Shown: positions 9,562 through 18,980, numbered from the stretch's first letter. The stretch: 64,000 nucleotides of DNA from Granulosicoccus sp045106475 (GCA_045106475.1 JBGCEO010000023.1:62001-126000); one strand, 5' to 3'. Notes: generated from the letters alone by a model not told the origin. Numbers and translations are program-made.

Positions 9562-10185
9562 GTGAGCATTTTTAGCGCAAAGGCGAACGACTGCCTGGTT
9601 ATTATCGATGTGCAAAACGATTTCTGCACGGGTGGGTCACTCGCCGTGCCCGATGCAGAAGCCATACTTCCGCTCATCAACGATTTGATACCCACGTTTG
9701 AGACAGTCGTCTTTACGCAAGACTGGCACCCTGCCGGACATTCAAGTTTTGCAAGTGAGCATGCCGGCAAGCAACCATTCGACAGCATTACCCTGGCCTA
9801 TGGTGAGCAAACCCTTTGGCCGGATCATTGTATTCAAGGCTCCAGCGGTGCCGAGTTTCACCCGCAATTGAACGCTGATAGCGCGCAACTTGTCATTCGC
9901 AAGGGGTTTAGACGGTCAATAGATTCGTACTCGGCTTTTTTCGAGAATGACCATTCAACGGTCACCGGTCTGGGTGGTTACCTCCGAGAACGTGCGGTAA
10001 AAAGAGTAGTTTGCGTGGGCCTGGCTCTGGATTATTGCGTCAGATTTTCTGCCATTGATGCGCGCCGACAAGGCTTCGAGGCCGTTGTACTTGAAGCTGG
10101 CTGCCGCGGCATAGATGTCAACGGATCCAATGATGACGCAAGAGCAGCCATGCGTGCAGAAGGCGTTGTTATAGCCGACAACTAG
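9562..10185 (+). CDS. pncA: Nicotinamidase (isochorismatase superfamily)
   Basis: Hydrolyses nicotinamide to nicotinate for NAD salvage. All expected residues are visible: the catalytic triad Asp16 (IIDVQNDF), Lys114 (VIRKGF) and Cys159 (ALDYCVRF), and metal ligands Asp54, His56 and His89. These align closely with the E. coli PncA positions. The length of 207 aa is normal. The GTG start lies 3 bp after the upstream stop, so it is probably co-transcribed with the OmpA-domain gene. The stop overlaps that of the convergent fructokinase (shared CTAG). Confidence 0.93.
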   Translation: MSIFSAKANDCLVIIDVQNDFCTGGSLAVPDAEAILPLINDLIPTFETVVFTQDWHPAGHSSFASEHAGKQPFDSITLAYGEQTLWPDHCIQGSSGAEFHPQLNADSAQLVIRKGFRRSIDSYSAFFENDHSTVTGLGGYLRERAVKRVVCVGLALDYCVRFSAIDARRQGFEAVVLEAGCRGIDVNGSNDDARAAMRAEGVVIADN

Positions 10186-11129
10186 CTCAATGCGTCGAGC
10201 ACATCGCTGAGACCAGGCATATCTGCACCGTGGCGAGTACAAGTTATAGCGGCCGCAGTTGCTGCAAAATCAGCTAGTTCCTGTAATGAAGCCTCGGAGG
10301 TATTCAGTTCTCCCGCATGAACGCAACCGTTAGCGTTTAACCAATGTAGACAGGCAGCCTGAAACGTATCTCCGGCCCCCACCGTGTCCTTGACAGATAC
10401 CGAAATAGGTTTTGATCTGGCTTGATCACCAGATTTCGAATATAGGGTCGCCCCCTTGCTGCCTTCCGTAATAGCTACCAGGGATGCACCTGCTGCCAGA
10501 ACATCAGTGGCGAAACTTTCGAATGATTTGTCCGGGCCAAACAGCAACCCGATATCTTCATCACTGGCTTTGATAAAATCTGCCGCCGTTGAAAAACCAG
10601 CAAACTTGTCTCTCCAGATTGCTGAATCCGGTTCAATGGTTGGACGGATATTGGGATCATATGACACAAGCATGCGACCAGATTCCCGTTGAGCCAAGGT
10701 GAGCAGGCTCTTACTGGTCGGATCAACGGCCGTTGAATAAGATCCAAAATGCAACACCTGCATTGCATCTGGAAATTCTGCGGGCAATTCAGAAACCTGA
10801 AGAGACAAATCCGCTGAATTGTCTGTATAAAAAGCATAGTTTGCTGAGCCATCAGCATTAGTCTGAATCATGGCAAGCGTGCTATTAAGCTCAGAAGGTA
10901 CAACCCAGTCGGTGTTTACATTGTTGCTGCTCAGATACTCGACGATGCGCTTGCCCATGATATCTGTCGAGTTTTTACACAAATAGGCACTCTCGTTACC
11001 AAATCGCGATAGACCAATGGCTACATTGAGTGGAGAGCCGCCAACATGTCCTTGTAGGGATACTGAGCCGGCTGAGGCCGCTGGTTGGCAGAAGAGATCG
11101 ACGAGCGCGTCACCGCAACAAATGAACAC
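10182..11129 (-). CDS. PfkB-family carbohydrate kinase, probable fructokinase
   Basis: A ribokinase/PfkB-type sugar kinase. It has the N-terminal CCGDALVDLF, the substrate-binding GGSPLNVAIGLSRFG, and the C-terminal anion hole and catalytic motif DTVGAGDTFQ with the catalytic Asp. The overall sequence resembles bacterial fructokinases. The frame is open upstream to a TTG at 11171 directly abutting the cyclase stop. That 14-residue extension does not fit the family, and a GTG at 11129 preceded by AGGAAAT gives the expected N-terminus, so I use 11129 (315 aa). Fructose as substrate is inferred. Confidence 0.85.
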   Translation of the reverse strand: MFICCGDALVDLFCQPAASAGSVSLQGHVGGSPLNVAIGLSRFGNESAYLCKNSTDIMGKRIVEYLSSNNVNTDWVVPSELNSTLAMIQTNADGSANYAFYTDNSADLSLQVSELPAEFPDAMQVLHFGSYSTAVDPTSKSLLTLAQRESGRMLVSYDPNIRPTIEPDSAIWRDKFAGFSTAADFIKASDEDIGLLFGPDKSFESFATDVLAAGASLVAITEGSKGATLYSKSGDQARSKPISVSVKDTVGAGDTFQAACLHWLNANGCVHAGELNTSEASLQELADFAATAAAITCTRHGADMPGLSDVLDALS

Positions 11130-11171
11130 AAGCTGTTTTATTTCCTGAAAAATACGGGAGCAGTATAACAA

Positions 11172-12059
11172 TCAGTCGTAGACAAGCTCGAAACGAATTA
11201 CATCAATGTCTTCGTCAGAAGGAGGTGCGCCCAGGCAGATCAGACCTCGCCCATCGAGCACAATTGAGTCTCGTCGAACCAGAAAAGGTAACAGACTATC
11301 TTTTTGCACATAGGTCCCGTTGGTACTGTCGTCATGCAACACGAATTGACCTCGCCTGAACGCGATACGCGCATGATGCCTGCTTGCCTCGTCGTTAAGT
11401 ACTGCAATATCGTTATCCTCAGCTCGGCCCAGGGATACATCGCGCAGGCTGGCACCCGCATTTAAATTGATGCTGCCATGCTCCAAGCGCAGTCGGCTGT
11501 TGGCCAGATCCACGCTTACTGCCGGCTCCGACGACGCTAACTGCGTTACGGCGCTGGCCTGCTCTTGCCATTGTAAACGATGAATTTCTATGGCATCGGG
11601 CACACCACGTACATCAATGGTGCTGCTTTGTGACGCAAAAACCCGGTATTTGGCTGAAAGCTGAGCAACTGCAGCCGCCGTTGCCATCACCTCATCGATC
11701 CGTGCAAAGGCCGCCACCCGGGCAGCGACGTTAACAGCATGGCCGTAGATATCGCCCCCATCAGGAATAACCGGACCGGGATGAAAGCCCACCCTGATAG
11801 ACAGAGGCAAATCCAGATGACCACGTTGAATATCCCGGGCTCCAAGAAACGCATCATCGGTGTTGATAAAACTTGCCAACACCGAATCTCCGACCGTCCT
11901 CAGCACCTCTCCGCCATGACGCTCGATGGCGGCTTTCATCAGTGTCAGGCTCGCTGCTACCAATCGGTAGCCCTCTGCGTCGCCCACCCGCTCATAAAGC
12001 GCAGCACTGCCACCTATATCAGCAAAGAGAATCGTCAATTGACGAGGCGTGGCGCTCAT
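11172..12059 (-). CDS. Class III adenylate/guanylate cyclase with C-terminal FHA domain
   Basis: A 295-residue fusion. Residues 1-165 form a class III nucleotidyl cyclase domain with metal-binding Asp14 (FADIGG) and Asp58 (VGDSV) and the transition-state Asn110 and Arg114 (VNVAAR), so it looks catalytically complete. The residue at the usual adenine-selecting Lys position appears to be Arg54. Residues about 190-290 form a forkhead-associated domain (LGRAEDNDI, SRHHARI, NGTYV) that would bind phosphothreonine. There is no signal peptide or membrane segment, so the protein is cytosolic. It suggests cyclic-nucleotide output controlled by Ser/Thr phosphorylation; no Ser/Thr kinase is in the window. 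Product (cAMP or cGMP) is not decidable by eye. Confidence 0.88.
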   Translation of the reverse strand: MSATPRQLTILFADIGGSAALYERVGDAEGYRLVAASLTLMKAAIERHGGEVLRTVGDSVLASFINTDDAFLGARDIQRGHLDLPLSIRVGFHPGPVIPDGGDIYGHAVNVAARVAAFARIDEVMATAAAVAQLSAKYRVFASQSSTIDVRGVPDAIEIHRLQWQEQASAVTQLASSEPAVSVDLANSRLRLEHGSINLNAGASLRDVSLGRAEDNDIAVLNDEASRHHARIAFRRGQFVLHDDSTNGTYVQKDSLLPFLVRRDSIVLDGRGLICLGAPPSDEDIDVIRFELVYD

Positions 12060-12196
12060 GGAGTTTGCGAAAAAGTCATGTTGCTATAACCGGCATGGTA
12101 GCGCACGCAAACGCAGAAGGTGGCCCCAGCGCTAAAATCATCTGACTTGAACTGCTATCATGGCCGAACCTTCGCGTTTTTTATCAGGTTTTTCTC

Positions 12197-13048
12197 ATGG
12201 CAGAGCTTGCCGCAGTCGACTTCCAGGCGCCTGACGCCGAGACCCTGTTTGTTCAATCTTTGAGAGAAACGGGATTTGGCGTACTTCGAAATCACCCTAT
12301 TGCGGAGTCTACAGTCACCCACATTTATCAAAATTGGTCCAATTTTTTCAACAGCACTGATAAAGACGACTTCCTGTTTGACCCGGAGAAATACGATGGG
12401 TTTTTTCCGAGAGCAATGGCAGAAACGGCCAAAGGCGGAGCGGTAAGAGACATCAAGGAGTACTTTCACTTCTACCCTTGGGGCAGATGTCCGGATAGTT
12501 TGAAAGCGGAGCTTGATGCTTACTACAAATCGGCTGTGGATTTTGCTGCAACCTTGCTCGGCTGGGTTGAAAACCAGACACCTGCCGATGTGGCCAAGCT
12601 CTATCAAGAGCCCCTGTCAGACATGATAAAAGACAGCACACAATCATTACTCAGAGTTCTGCATTATCCGCCCATCGACGATGATGTTGAAACGGGCGCT
12701 ATCAGGGCCGCAGCGCACGAAGATATCAACCTACTCACCTTGCTGCCTGCTGCTAATGAGCCTGGACTCCAGGTTAAAGCAAGAGATGGCAGCTGGCTGG
12801 ATGTTCCCTGCGATTTTGGCAATCTGATAATTAACATTGGCGATATGCTTCAGGAAGCATCGGGTGGCTATTTTCCTTCAACGACGCACAGGGTCATCAA
12901 TCCTGAAGGTCATGACTCACGCCGTGCCCGCATCAGCCTGCCGCTGTTTTTACATCCGCGTCCTGATGTTATTTTGTCAGATCGCTATAGTGCCGGGTCC
13001 TATCTGCAGGAACGCCTGGCAGAGCTGCGCAAATCCGAAAAAACCTAG
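12197..13048 (+). CDS. 2-oxoglutarate/Fe(II)-dependent oxygenase (isopenicillin N synthase-like)
   Basis: A 283-residue non-haem iron oxygenase. The iron triad is visible as His174-x-Asp176 (AAHED) and His231 (TTHRV), and the co-substrate motif Arg245-x-Ser247 (RIS) follows. The N-terminal GFGVLRNH segment is typical of the isopenicillin-N-synthase-like family. Substrate is unknown. It lies 12 bp upstream of an SDR gene, suggesting a two-gene oxidation module, and is divergent from the cyclase-FHA gene. Confidence 0.88.
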   Translation: MAELAAVDFQAPDAETLFVQSLRETGFGVLRNHPIAESTVTHIYQNWSNFFNSTDKDDFLFDPEKYDGFFPRAMAETAKGGAVRDIKEYFHFYPWGRCPDSLKAELDAYYKSAVDFAATLLGWVENQTPADVAKLYQEPLSDMIKDSTQSLLRVLHYPPIDDDVETGAIRAAAHEDINLLTLLPAANEPGLQVKARDGSWLDVPCDFGNLIINIGDMLQEASGGYFPSTTHRVINPEGHDSRRARISLPLFLHPRPDVILSDRYSAGSYLQERLAELRKSEKT

Positions 13049-13060
13049 ATAAAAATTTTT

Positions 13061-13807
13061 ATGACTCACATTGCACTAGTTACCGGAGCTGGATCAGGTA
13101 TTGGCCAAAAAAGCGCTATCGCTTTGGCTGCAAATGGATTCCACGTGGTGCTGACAGGCCGTCGGGCATCAGCCCTGGAAGAAACTCGGCAACTGTCAGA
13201 TTTCGCTGAACGCATGTCAGTTATACCTTGCGATGTTACGAAAGAGAGCTCAGTGGATGCGCTGTTTGCGCAGATTGAATCAGAGCATGGTCGGATTGAT
13301 TCGGTGTTCAACAATGCCGGCACCAATGTGCCCGCCATGCCAATTGACGAACTTGATGTAGAGCAATGGAAGCAGGTAATCGATGTAAACCTGCATGGTG
13401 CTTTTTTAATAGCGCGAGCCGCCTTTGCATTGATGAGAAAACAATCCCCACAAGGCGGGCGGATCATTAACAACGGTTCTATATCCGCCTATGTACCTCG
13501 ACCGGGATCCGTTCCCTATACCGTATCAAAGCATGCGATTACCGGTCTGACCCGCACTCTATCGCTCGATGGCCGCGCTTTCAATATAGCCTGTGGGCAG
13601 ATCGATATTGGCAATACGGCGTCAAACATGACTGAACAAATGAGCGCGGGCGTGCCGCAGGCGGACGGTAGCATTAAACCCGAACCCACCATGGATACAA
13701 GTCACGTAGCGGATGCTGTGGTGAACATGGCGTCGCTTCCGTTGTCTGCCAATGTTCAGTTCATGACCATCATGGCCAGCAGTATGCCTTTTATTGGTCG
13801 CGGCTAG
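13061..13807 (+). CDS. SDR family oxidoreductase
   Basis: A classical short-chain dehydrogenase/reductase of 248 aa. It has the Rossmann motif TGAGSGIG near residues 8-15, NNAG at 85-88, and the catalytic Ser140, Tyr153 and Lys157 (YTVSK). The TGRR stretch after the second beta strand suggests NADP(H). It is probably co-transcribed with the preceding 2OG oxygenase (12-bp gap). The substrate cannot be read from sequence. It is convergent with the antiporter gene, 11 bp apart. Confidence 0.9.
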   Translation: MTHIALVTGAGSGIGQKSAIALAANGFHVVLTGRRASALEETRQLSDFAERMSVIPCDVTKESSVDALFAQIESEHGRIDSVFNNAGTNVPAMPIDELDVEQWKQVIDVNLHGAFLIARAAFALMRKQSPQGGRIINNGSISAYVPRPGSVPYTVSKHAITGLTRTLSLDGRAFNIACGQIDIGNTASNMTEQMSAGVPQADGSIKPEPTMDTSHVADAVVNMASLPLSANVQFMTIMASSMPFIGRG

Positions 13808-13818
13808 CTCAACAGCAA

Positions 13819-15414
13819 TTACGAGTCAGATCTTACATCAGGGTCACTCTTACTCATGAAACGCTCGAGTGTGTGGTTTGCAAAGTCGCGGCCGACTTCC
13901 TGATAACGATAGAAGGTCTTGCAGCCTAGCTTTTCGAGGTCTTCTTTCTCATCGGGAAAACGAGTAGCCACGATGAGCGTGTTTTGAAAGTTAACTGCCT
14001 GAGCTAATTCTGCGACTCTGACATTCTCGCTGTGGTTGCTCAGACTCACCATGATCAATTCGCAATTGGCAAGCCCGGTACGATCCCAGAAATCTCTATC
14101 AGACGCATCACCATGCACGCAGAACCACCCGTTTTCGTTAAGCTCCAGCGTGCGCGGATAACTCTCCTCCACACCCACAATGTTTTGATGACCTGAGTCT
14201 CGTAAAGCATCAAACGCGCCTCGGCCAATTCGGCCCATACCTAAGATAGCAATGTTGGCACCTCCCAGTGATCCAATAACCTCCTCGGGCAAGCGCTCAG
14301 CTCTTTCGTGTTTGCTAAGGCTCTTTGAATAACGAATGTACAACTCGTGTGCCTTGCGATTAATCGGAGTTGCAAACACGAAAGACAATGCCATGGATAA
14401 CGCGATGGTTGTTAACCACTGTTCGCCGAGTATCCCGGCCTCTTGGGCGATAGCCGCCACAATTAAACCGAACTCGCTATAGTTAAACAGGCTTAATCCG
14501 GATAACCATCCAGTTCTTGCCCGCAAGCCAAACCGCGTTAGCAGTGCAAAATAAATGATGGGGCGCAACGTTATCAGTGCTCCCAACACCAGAGCGACGT
14601 ACAAAAGCCCAATCTCGGGAATACCGTAGTAACCAATCTGCAGAAAGAAACCAATCAGCAACAGGTTTTTTAAACCTATCAGCTGTTCATATAATTCCTT
14701 TGCTTTTGCATGACTACTTTGCGCTATGAGCATCCCCATAACCAGCGCACCCAGACCTCCTTTTAAATCCACCGATTCAAATATTTGCGCAGCACCAAAC
14801 GCAAACAGAATCCCCGAGAGCAGCAGCAATTCTCCATGACCTATCATGGGTAGAAAGCGCTTTAACAACGGTCTAAGCAGCGGTATCCCCAACAACAGCA
14901 AGGCCCACGGGGATGGAAGATGCCCCGAAGTCAGCACCAGATATATGACTGCCAGAACATCCTGTACAACCAGTATTCCTATGGCAATCGATGCATAGAA
15001 TGAGGTAGTTTCGCCGCGTTCCTCAAACAATTTAATCGCCAGCACCGTGCTTGAAAAAGATAAGGCAAATGCCAGAGTCCAGGGCGCCGCTGGATGATCG
15101 AATGCCAATGGTGGATACACCATGCCCACCACATAGATAACAGCCGCGGTCATCGGTATGACCATCGCCATATGCAGGATCGCCGAACCCCAAACATAGC
15201 GAGGCTGCAGGTCTTTCGGGTTCAGTTTGAGACCGATAGTAAATAGAAGAAGTAGAATGCCGGCGTCAGCCAATGGAGCTAAAGCGTCGCCTGAACCGAT
15301 ACCTATGCCATGCGCGATGAAACCTGCCAGTAAATACCCCAGCAGAGGGGGATAGCCAATCTGTCGAAACGCAAATCCAGCCAAGAAGGCGAAGGCTAAA
15401 ACAAGCGGTTCCAT
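13819..15414 (-). CDS. CPA2 monovalent cation:proton antiporter with TrkA-N domain (Kef-like)
   Basis: A 531-residue membrane protein with about 12 hydrophobic segments over residues 1-385 (Na+/H+ exchanger fold). A cytoplasmic RCK/TrkA-N domain follows (about 400-520) with the NAD-binding GMGRIGRG motif. This matches KefB/KefC-type potassium efflux systems, although E. coli KefC is longer (620 aa). It is last on the minus strand after the M20 hydrolase and may share its transcript. Whether it is gated by glutathione adducts is unknown. Confidence 0.88.
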   Translation of the reverse strand: MEPLVLAFAFLAGFAFRQIGYPPLLGYLLAGFIAHGIGIGSGDALAPLADAGILLLLFTIGLKLNPKDLQPRYVWGSAILHMAMVIPMTAAVIYVVGMVYPPLAFDHPAAPWTLAFALSFSSTVLAIKLFEERGETTSFYASIAIGILVVQDVLAVIYLVLTSGHLPSPWALLLLGIPLLRPLLKRFLPMIGHGELLLLSGILFAFGAAQIFESVDLKGGLGALVMGMLIAQSSHAKAKELYEQLIGLKNLLLIGFFLQIGYYGIPEIGLLYVALVLGALITLRPIIYFALLTRFGLRARTGWLSGLSLFNYSEFGLIVAAIAQEAGILGEQWLTTIALSMALSFVFATPINRKAHELYIRYSKSLSKHERAERLPEEVIGSLGGANIAILGMGRIGRGAFDALRDSGHQNIVGVEESYPRTLELNENGWFCVHGDASDRDFWDRTGLANCELIMVSLSNHSENVRVAELAQAVNFQNTLIVATRFPDEKEDLEKLGCKTFYRYQEVGRDFANHTLERFMSKSDPDVRSDS

Positions 15415-15449
15415 GATTTATGTGACCTGGCTATGTATCGATAAGCGAT

Positions 15450-16622
15450 CTATGCTAAAGGCAATGCCGCGGTAGCAAGATTAATCCAGTAATGGCAGCC
15501 ATGACGGATAGCTTCGTCATCAAAATCGTACTCCGGGTGATGGAGCATGGCAGAGTCCCCATTGCCTATAAACATAAACGCTCCCGGGCGTTCATTAAGC
15601 ATATAAGAAAAATCTTCGGCACCCATCATTGGGGGTTTATCCGAATCCACCTTGTGCATTCCAACCTGCTCGCCCGCTACATTAACAACAAAATCCGTTT
15701 GCTCACTATGATTGACGGTAGGCGGATAGCCATCACGGTAGTCGACGTCTGCACTTGCACTAAATGCAAGCGCTGTCTGTGTAGCGATCAGGCCAATCCT
15801 CTCTTTGGCATCCAAGCGAACAGTTTCGTCGAATGCGCGCAAAGTGCCACGCATACGCACTTGTTGAGGAATCACGTTGTAGGCTCCGCCCTCCACTTCC
15901 AGGGTAGTTACGGTTATGACCAGAGGATCTGTCGGTTTAACTCCGCGCGACACAATGCTTTGCAGAGCCAATACAATATGTGATGCAACCACAACAGGGT
16001 CTACACAGACATGCGGCATTGCTGCATGCCCGCCTCGTCCGCTAACGACAATATCAAATTCATCTGCGCAGGCCATCAAAGGCCCCGGGCGAATCGCGAA
16101 CTCTCCCACTGGCAGACCAGGCATATTGTGTAAGCCATACACCTCTTGAATGCCGAAGCGCTCCATCATTCCATCTTTGACCATGGCCAGGCCACCACCA
16201 CCTCCTTCTTCCGCTGGCTGAAAGATCACAGCCACAGTGCCATCAAAATCCCTGGAATCAGCCAATGCTCGAGCTGCGCCTAACAGCATTGCCGTGTGAC
16301 CATCATGCCCACAAGCGTGCATCGACCCTTCAGTTGTGGAAGACCACTCTGCATCTGTGGCTTCAACAATGGGCAGCGCATCCATATCCGCCCGGAGACC
16401 TATCACCTTGCCAGAAGAATCACTTCGGCCCTTGATCAATGCAACGACGCCGGTCTTTCCAATACCTTCTACTATTTCATCTGCACCAAACTCGCGCAGT
16501 TTGTTCGCCACGAAGGCTGCTGTGCGATGCACTTCGTAGCCTATCTCAGGGTGCTGATGAATATCGCGACGCCAGGCAATGATCTCGGGGAGTAGGTTGT
16601 CAAGTCTGTCCGTTGCACGCAT
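15450..16622 (-). CDS. M20 family amidohydrolase (hippurate hydrolase-like)
   Basis: A 390-residue zinc or manganese aminoacylase of the M20D/HipO type. Visible motifs are HQHPEIGYE near the N-terminus, LRADMDALP, the metal-binding ACGHDGHTAMLLG and FQPAEEGGGG, and a C-terminal GAEDFSYM. It should hydrolyse N-acyl amino acids or related amides in the cytoplasm. It lies downstream of pyrE, 39 bp away, on the same strand. The acyl and amino-acid specificity is unknown. Confidence 0.9.
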   Translation of the reverse strand: MRATDRLDNLLPEIIAWRRDIHQHPEIGYEVHRTAAFVANKLREFGADEIVEGIGKTGVVALIKGRSDSSGKVIGLRADMDALPIVEATDAEWSSTTEGSMHACGHDGHTAMLLGAARALADSRDFDGTVAVIFQPAEEGGGGGLAMVKDGMMERFGIQEVYGLHNMPGLPVGEFAIRPGPLMACADEFDIVVSGRGGHAAMPHVCVDPVVVASHIVLALQSIVSRGVKPTDPLVITVTTLEVEGGAYNVIPQQVRMRGTLRAFDETVRLDAKERIGLIATQTALAFSASADVDYRDGYPPTVNHSEQTDFVVNVAGEQVGMHKVDSDKPPMMGAEDFSYMLNERPGAFMFIGNGDSAMLHHPEYDFDDEAIRHGCHYWINLATAALPLA

Positions 16623-16661
16623 CGCGTTGTACCTGAAAGTTAGTGGTTGGTCTTGGCTCGT

Positions 16662-17357
16662 CTATGCCTTGGGTTGGTAATTTCCGCCGTTTGCAGCTGA
16701 CCATTCGACTGGATCATTCAAAAAGGCCTCGACCTGCTCATGCGTCTCATCACTAAAGTGACCTGCCCTGCGTGATTCTGACAAGACATCCCACCACGTT
16801 ACTAGGTAATGCAGTTTTAAACCAGCTTTATCCAGATTATCCGGAGTCTGCTTGAATATATCGTAGTAGAAAACGACCAGAGTATGATCAACTTGTGCAC
16901 CCGCCTCTCGTATAGCCTCGGCAAAACTCAACTTGGAACCTCCGTCAGTGGTTAGATCTTCCACCAGCAGAACCCGTTGCCCGTCTCTTATATCACCTTC
17001 GATTCTTGCATCGCGACCAAACCCCTTGGGTTTCTTACGAACATACTGCATCGGCAACTGCATACGATCGGCAATCCAGGCTGCAAAGGGTATACCGGCT
17101 GTTTCACCACCTGCGACTGCATCAAACGCTTCGAACCCAACATCTCTTACTAACGTGGATACGGCAAAATCCATTAGCGTTGAACGAATGCGAGGATAGG
17201 AAATCAGTTTGCGGCAGTCAATGTAAACAGGGCTCGCCAGTCCAGATGTAAAAATATACGGTTCGTCGGGGCGAAAATGCACCGCCTTTATTTCCAGCAA
17301 CATTCGCGCAGCGATGGCGGCCATCTCGTCTCGCGATGCATATGATGTGTTAAACAT
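16662..17357 (-). CDS. pyrE: Orotate phosphoribosyltransferase
   Basis: Converts orotate and PRPP to OMP in pyrimidine synthesis. The 231-residue protein has FTSGLASPVYIDCR, the KKPKGFGRDARIEG hood and the PRPP-binding motif VLLVEDLTTDGGS. The length is slightly above the common 213 aa because of a C-terminal extension. It follows pyrC on the minus strand (42-bp gap), which supports the pathway assignment. Confidence 0.93.
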   Translation of the reverse strand: MFNTSYASRDEMAAIAARMLLEIKAVHFRPDEPYIFTSGLASPVYIDCRKLISYPRIRSTLMDFAVSTLVRDVGFEAFDAVAGGETAGIPFAAWIADRMQLPMQYVRKKPKGFGRDARIEGDIRDGQRVLLVEDLTTDGGSKLSFAEAIREAGAQVDHTLVVFYYDIFKQTPDNLDKAGLKLHYLVTWWDVLSESRRAGHFSDETHEQVEAFLNDPVEWSAANGGNYQPKA

Positions 17358-17399
17358 GGATAGTTGTTTTTTCGTTCCGGTTACTTGGCTATAGATTAA

Positions 17400-18443
17400 C
17401 TAGACTACCTGCCAATAAACGGATCGGGCAGGATCAAAAGGGATTACTGTGTCTTCGCTAAGCACAATCTGATCGGGTAAAGGCGATGCTACTTCAGACT
17501 TTCTAAGCGTAAGCGTATCCTTGTTTGGTTCCAGACCGTACCATCGACAGCCGTTAGTGGAGGTAAACGATTCGAGCTTGTCCAGCGCATTTTGCTCTTC
17601 AAATACCGTAGCCAGACAAACCATGGTATTGGCTGCGTTAAAAACCCCGGCACAGCCACAATCGCTTTCTTTACTCGAGCGTGTGTGTGGTGCGCTGTCA
17701 GTACCCAGAAAGAAACGGTGATCTCCACTGCACGCAGCCTTGACCAATGCCTGACGATGAGATTCACGCTTAGCTATGGGCAAGCAATAATAATGTGGGC
17801 GTATTCCACCCACCAGCATATGATTGCGATTGATCATGAGATGGTGAGGCGTAATGGTTGCCGCCAAACGACTATCACTCCGGGCTACATAGTCCACTCC
17901 TTGGCTGGTAGTCACATGCTCCATCACCACGCGTAGTTCAGGTAGTGCCTGACGCAAGGGTTCGAGTACAGTCTCGATAAACCGGGCTTCTCTATCGAAG
18001 ATATCAACCTCAGCAGTAGTAACTTCGCCATGCACACACAACACGATGTCATGAGCCGCCATGGCCTCAAGCACAGGCATAACCCTACTGAGGTTATGAA
18101 CACCCGATGCCGAATTGGTCGTTGCCCCGGCCGGATATAACTTCACGGCCAGAATAGTGCCACTGGCAGCCGCTTCTACGACATCATCTGCTTGTGTATC
18201 TTCTGTGAGATACAAGGTCATCATGGGTGCAAACTCAGATCTGGCGTTCATAGCACTCTGCGCCTCAAGGATGCGTTGCCGGTAACGCAAGGCATCTTGT
18301 GCAGTTACAACAGGCGGGACAAGATTAGGCATGATCAACGCTCGTCCGAAATGCTCTGCACTGGCTGTGATAACTGCCCGCAGCATTTCTCCGTCACGTA
18401 AGTGCAGATGCCAATCATCCGGCCTTGTCAGCGTGATCTCCAT
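17400..18443 (-). CDS. pyrC: Dihydroorotase
   Basis: Interconverts carbamoyl-aspartate and dihydroorotate, a binuclear zinc amidohydrolase. The frame is open to 18638, but the ATG at 18443 begins directly before the family motif RPDDWHLHLRDG with zinc ligands His12 and His14. That start gives 347 aa, matching E. coli PyrC (348 aa). The carboxylated-lysine region AVKLYPAG is present. It lies between mntR (25 bp upstream) and pyrE on one strand. Confidence 0.94.
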   Translation of the reverse strand: MEITLTRPDDWHLHLRDGEMLRAVITASAEHFGRALIMPNLVPPVVTAQDALRYRQRILEAQSAMNARSEFAPMMTLYLTEDTQADDVVEAAASGTILAVKLYPAGATTNSASGVHNLSRVMPVLEAMAAHDIVLCVHGEVTTAEVDIFDREARFIETVLEPLRQALPELRVVMEHVTTSQGVDYVARSDSRLAATITPHHLMINRNHMLVGGIRPHYYCLPIAKRESHRQALVKAACSGDHRFFLGTDSAPHTRSSKESDCGCAGVFNAANTMVCLATVFEEQNALDKLESFTSTNGCRWYGLEPNKDTLTLRKSEVASPLPDQIVLSEDTVIPFDPARSVYWQVV

Positions 18444-18468
18444 AGAACGATTCCAGTGTAAGTGAATA

Positions 18469-18939
18469 TCAGGTTTTGCCCAATGCGGCCTGACTATCAA
18501 TGATGCGTTGAAAAGCCCTGAGCGTTTCCTCGGACACATGATGCTCCACCCCTTCAGAATCAACTTTTGCAGTTGCCTCCGAAACGCCGATAGAGAGCAG
18601 GAACTGATAAACCACATCATGGCGCGCACGACTGGCATCAGCCAGTTGCTTGCCTTTATCTGTTAGAAAAATCGAGCGGTAGGGTTCGCTGGTAACGAAA
18701 CCTTCTCGCTGAAGCCGTGCCAGGGTCTTGGAGGCACTAGGTTGAGATATTCCCAAACGTTCTGCAACCTCTACAAGTCTTGCCTCACCCTGGGAAACGA
18801 TCAGATCATCAATCAACTCGACATAGTCCTCTGTTGATTCCATCTGATGCGCCTGCCGCACCACAGCAAATACCTCAGCCTGCGCATCGGCGTTCTGCAG
18901 CGGACGCTCCGGAGTGGATTTGGAAGGATCAGAACTCAT
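18469..18939 (-). CDS. mntR: Manganese-responsive DtxR-family regulator MntR
   Basis: A 156-residue winged-helix repressor with an N-terminal HTH (RLVEVAERLGISQPSASKTL, about 50-75) and a metal-binding dimerisation part including EGVEHHVSEET. It lacks a C-terminal SH3/FeoA-like domain, as expected for MntR rather than DtxR/IdeR. The divergent neighbour is a manganese-type ABC transporter, which strongly supports Mn-dependent repression of that operon. The 94-bp intergenic region should contain the operator. pyrC follows 25 bp downstream, so some pyrC transcription could be linked to it. Confidence 0.9.
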   Translation of the reverse strand: MSSDPSKSTPERPLQNADAQAEVFAVVRQAHQMESTEDYVELIDDLIVSQGEARLVEVAERLGISQPSASKTLARLQREGFVTSEPYRSIFLTDKGKQLADASRARHDVVYQFLLSIGVSEATAKVDSEGVEHHVSEETLRAFQRIIDSQAALGKT

Positions 18940-18963
18940 GCAGTGCTCACTGGAAGCGCATTA

Positions 18964-18980
18964 CGACAGCATCGTTGTCG
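18964..18980. promoter_or_regulatory. Inverted repeat in mntR/sit divergent promoter
   Basis: CGACA-N7-TGTCG is a perfect 5-bp inverted repeat in the 94-bp gap between mntR and the manganese-binding-protein gene. Position makes it a candidate MntR operator, but it does not closely match the E. coli or Bacillus MntR boxes I remember. Low confidence. Confidence 0.25.

Noticed and set aside
18444..18638. 65-residue N-terminal extension of dihydroorotase
   Set aside because: Overlaps mntR and precedes the conserved zinc-ligand N-terminus; ATG 18443 gives the normal PyrC length.
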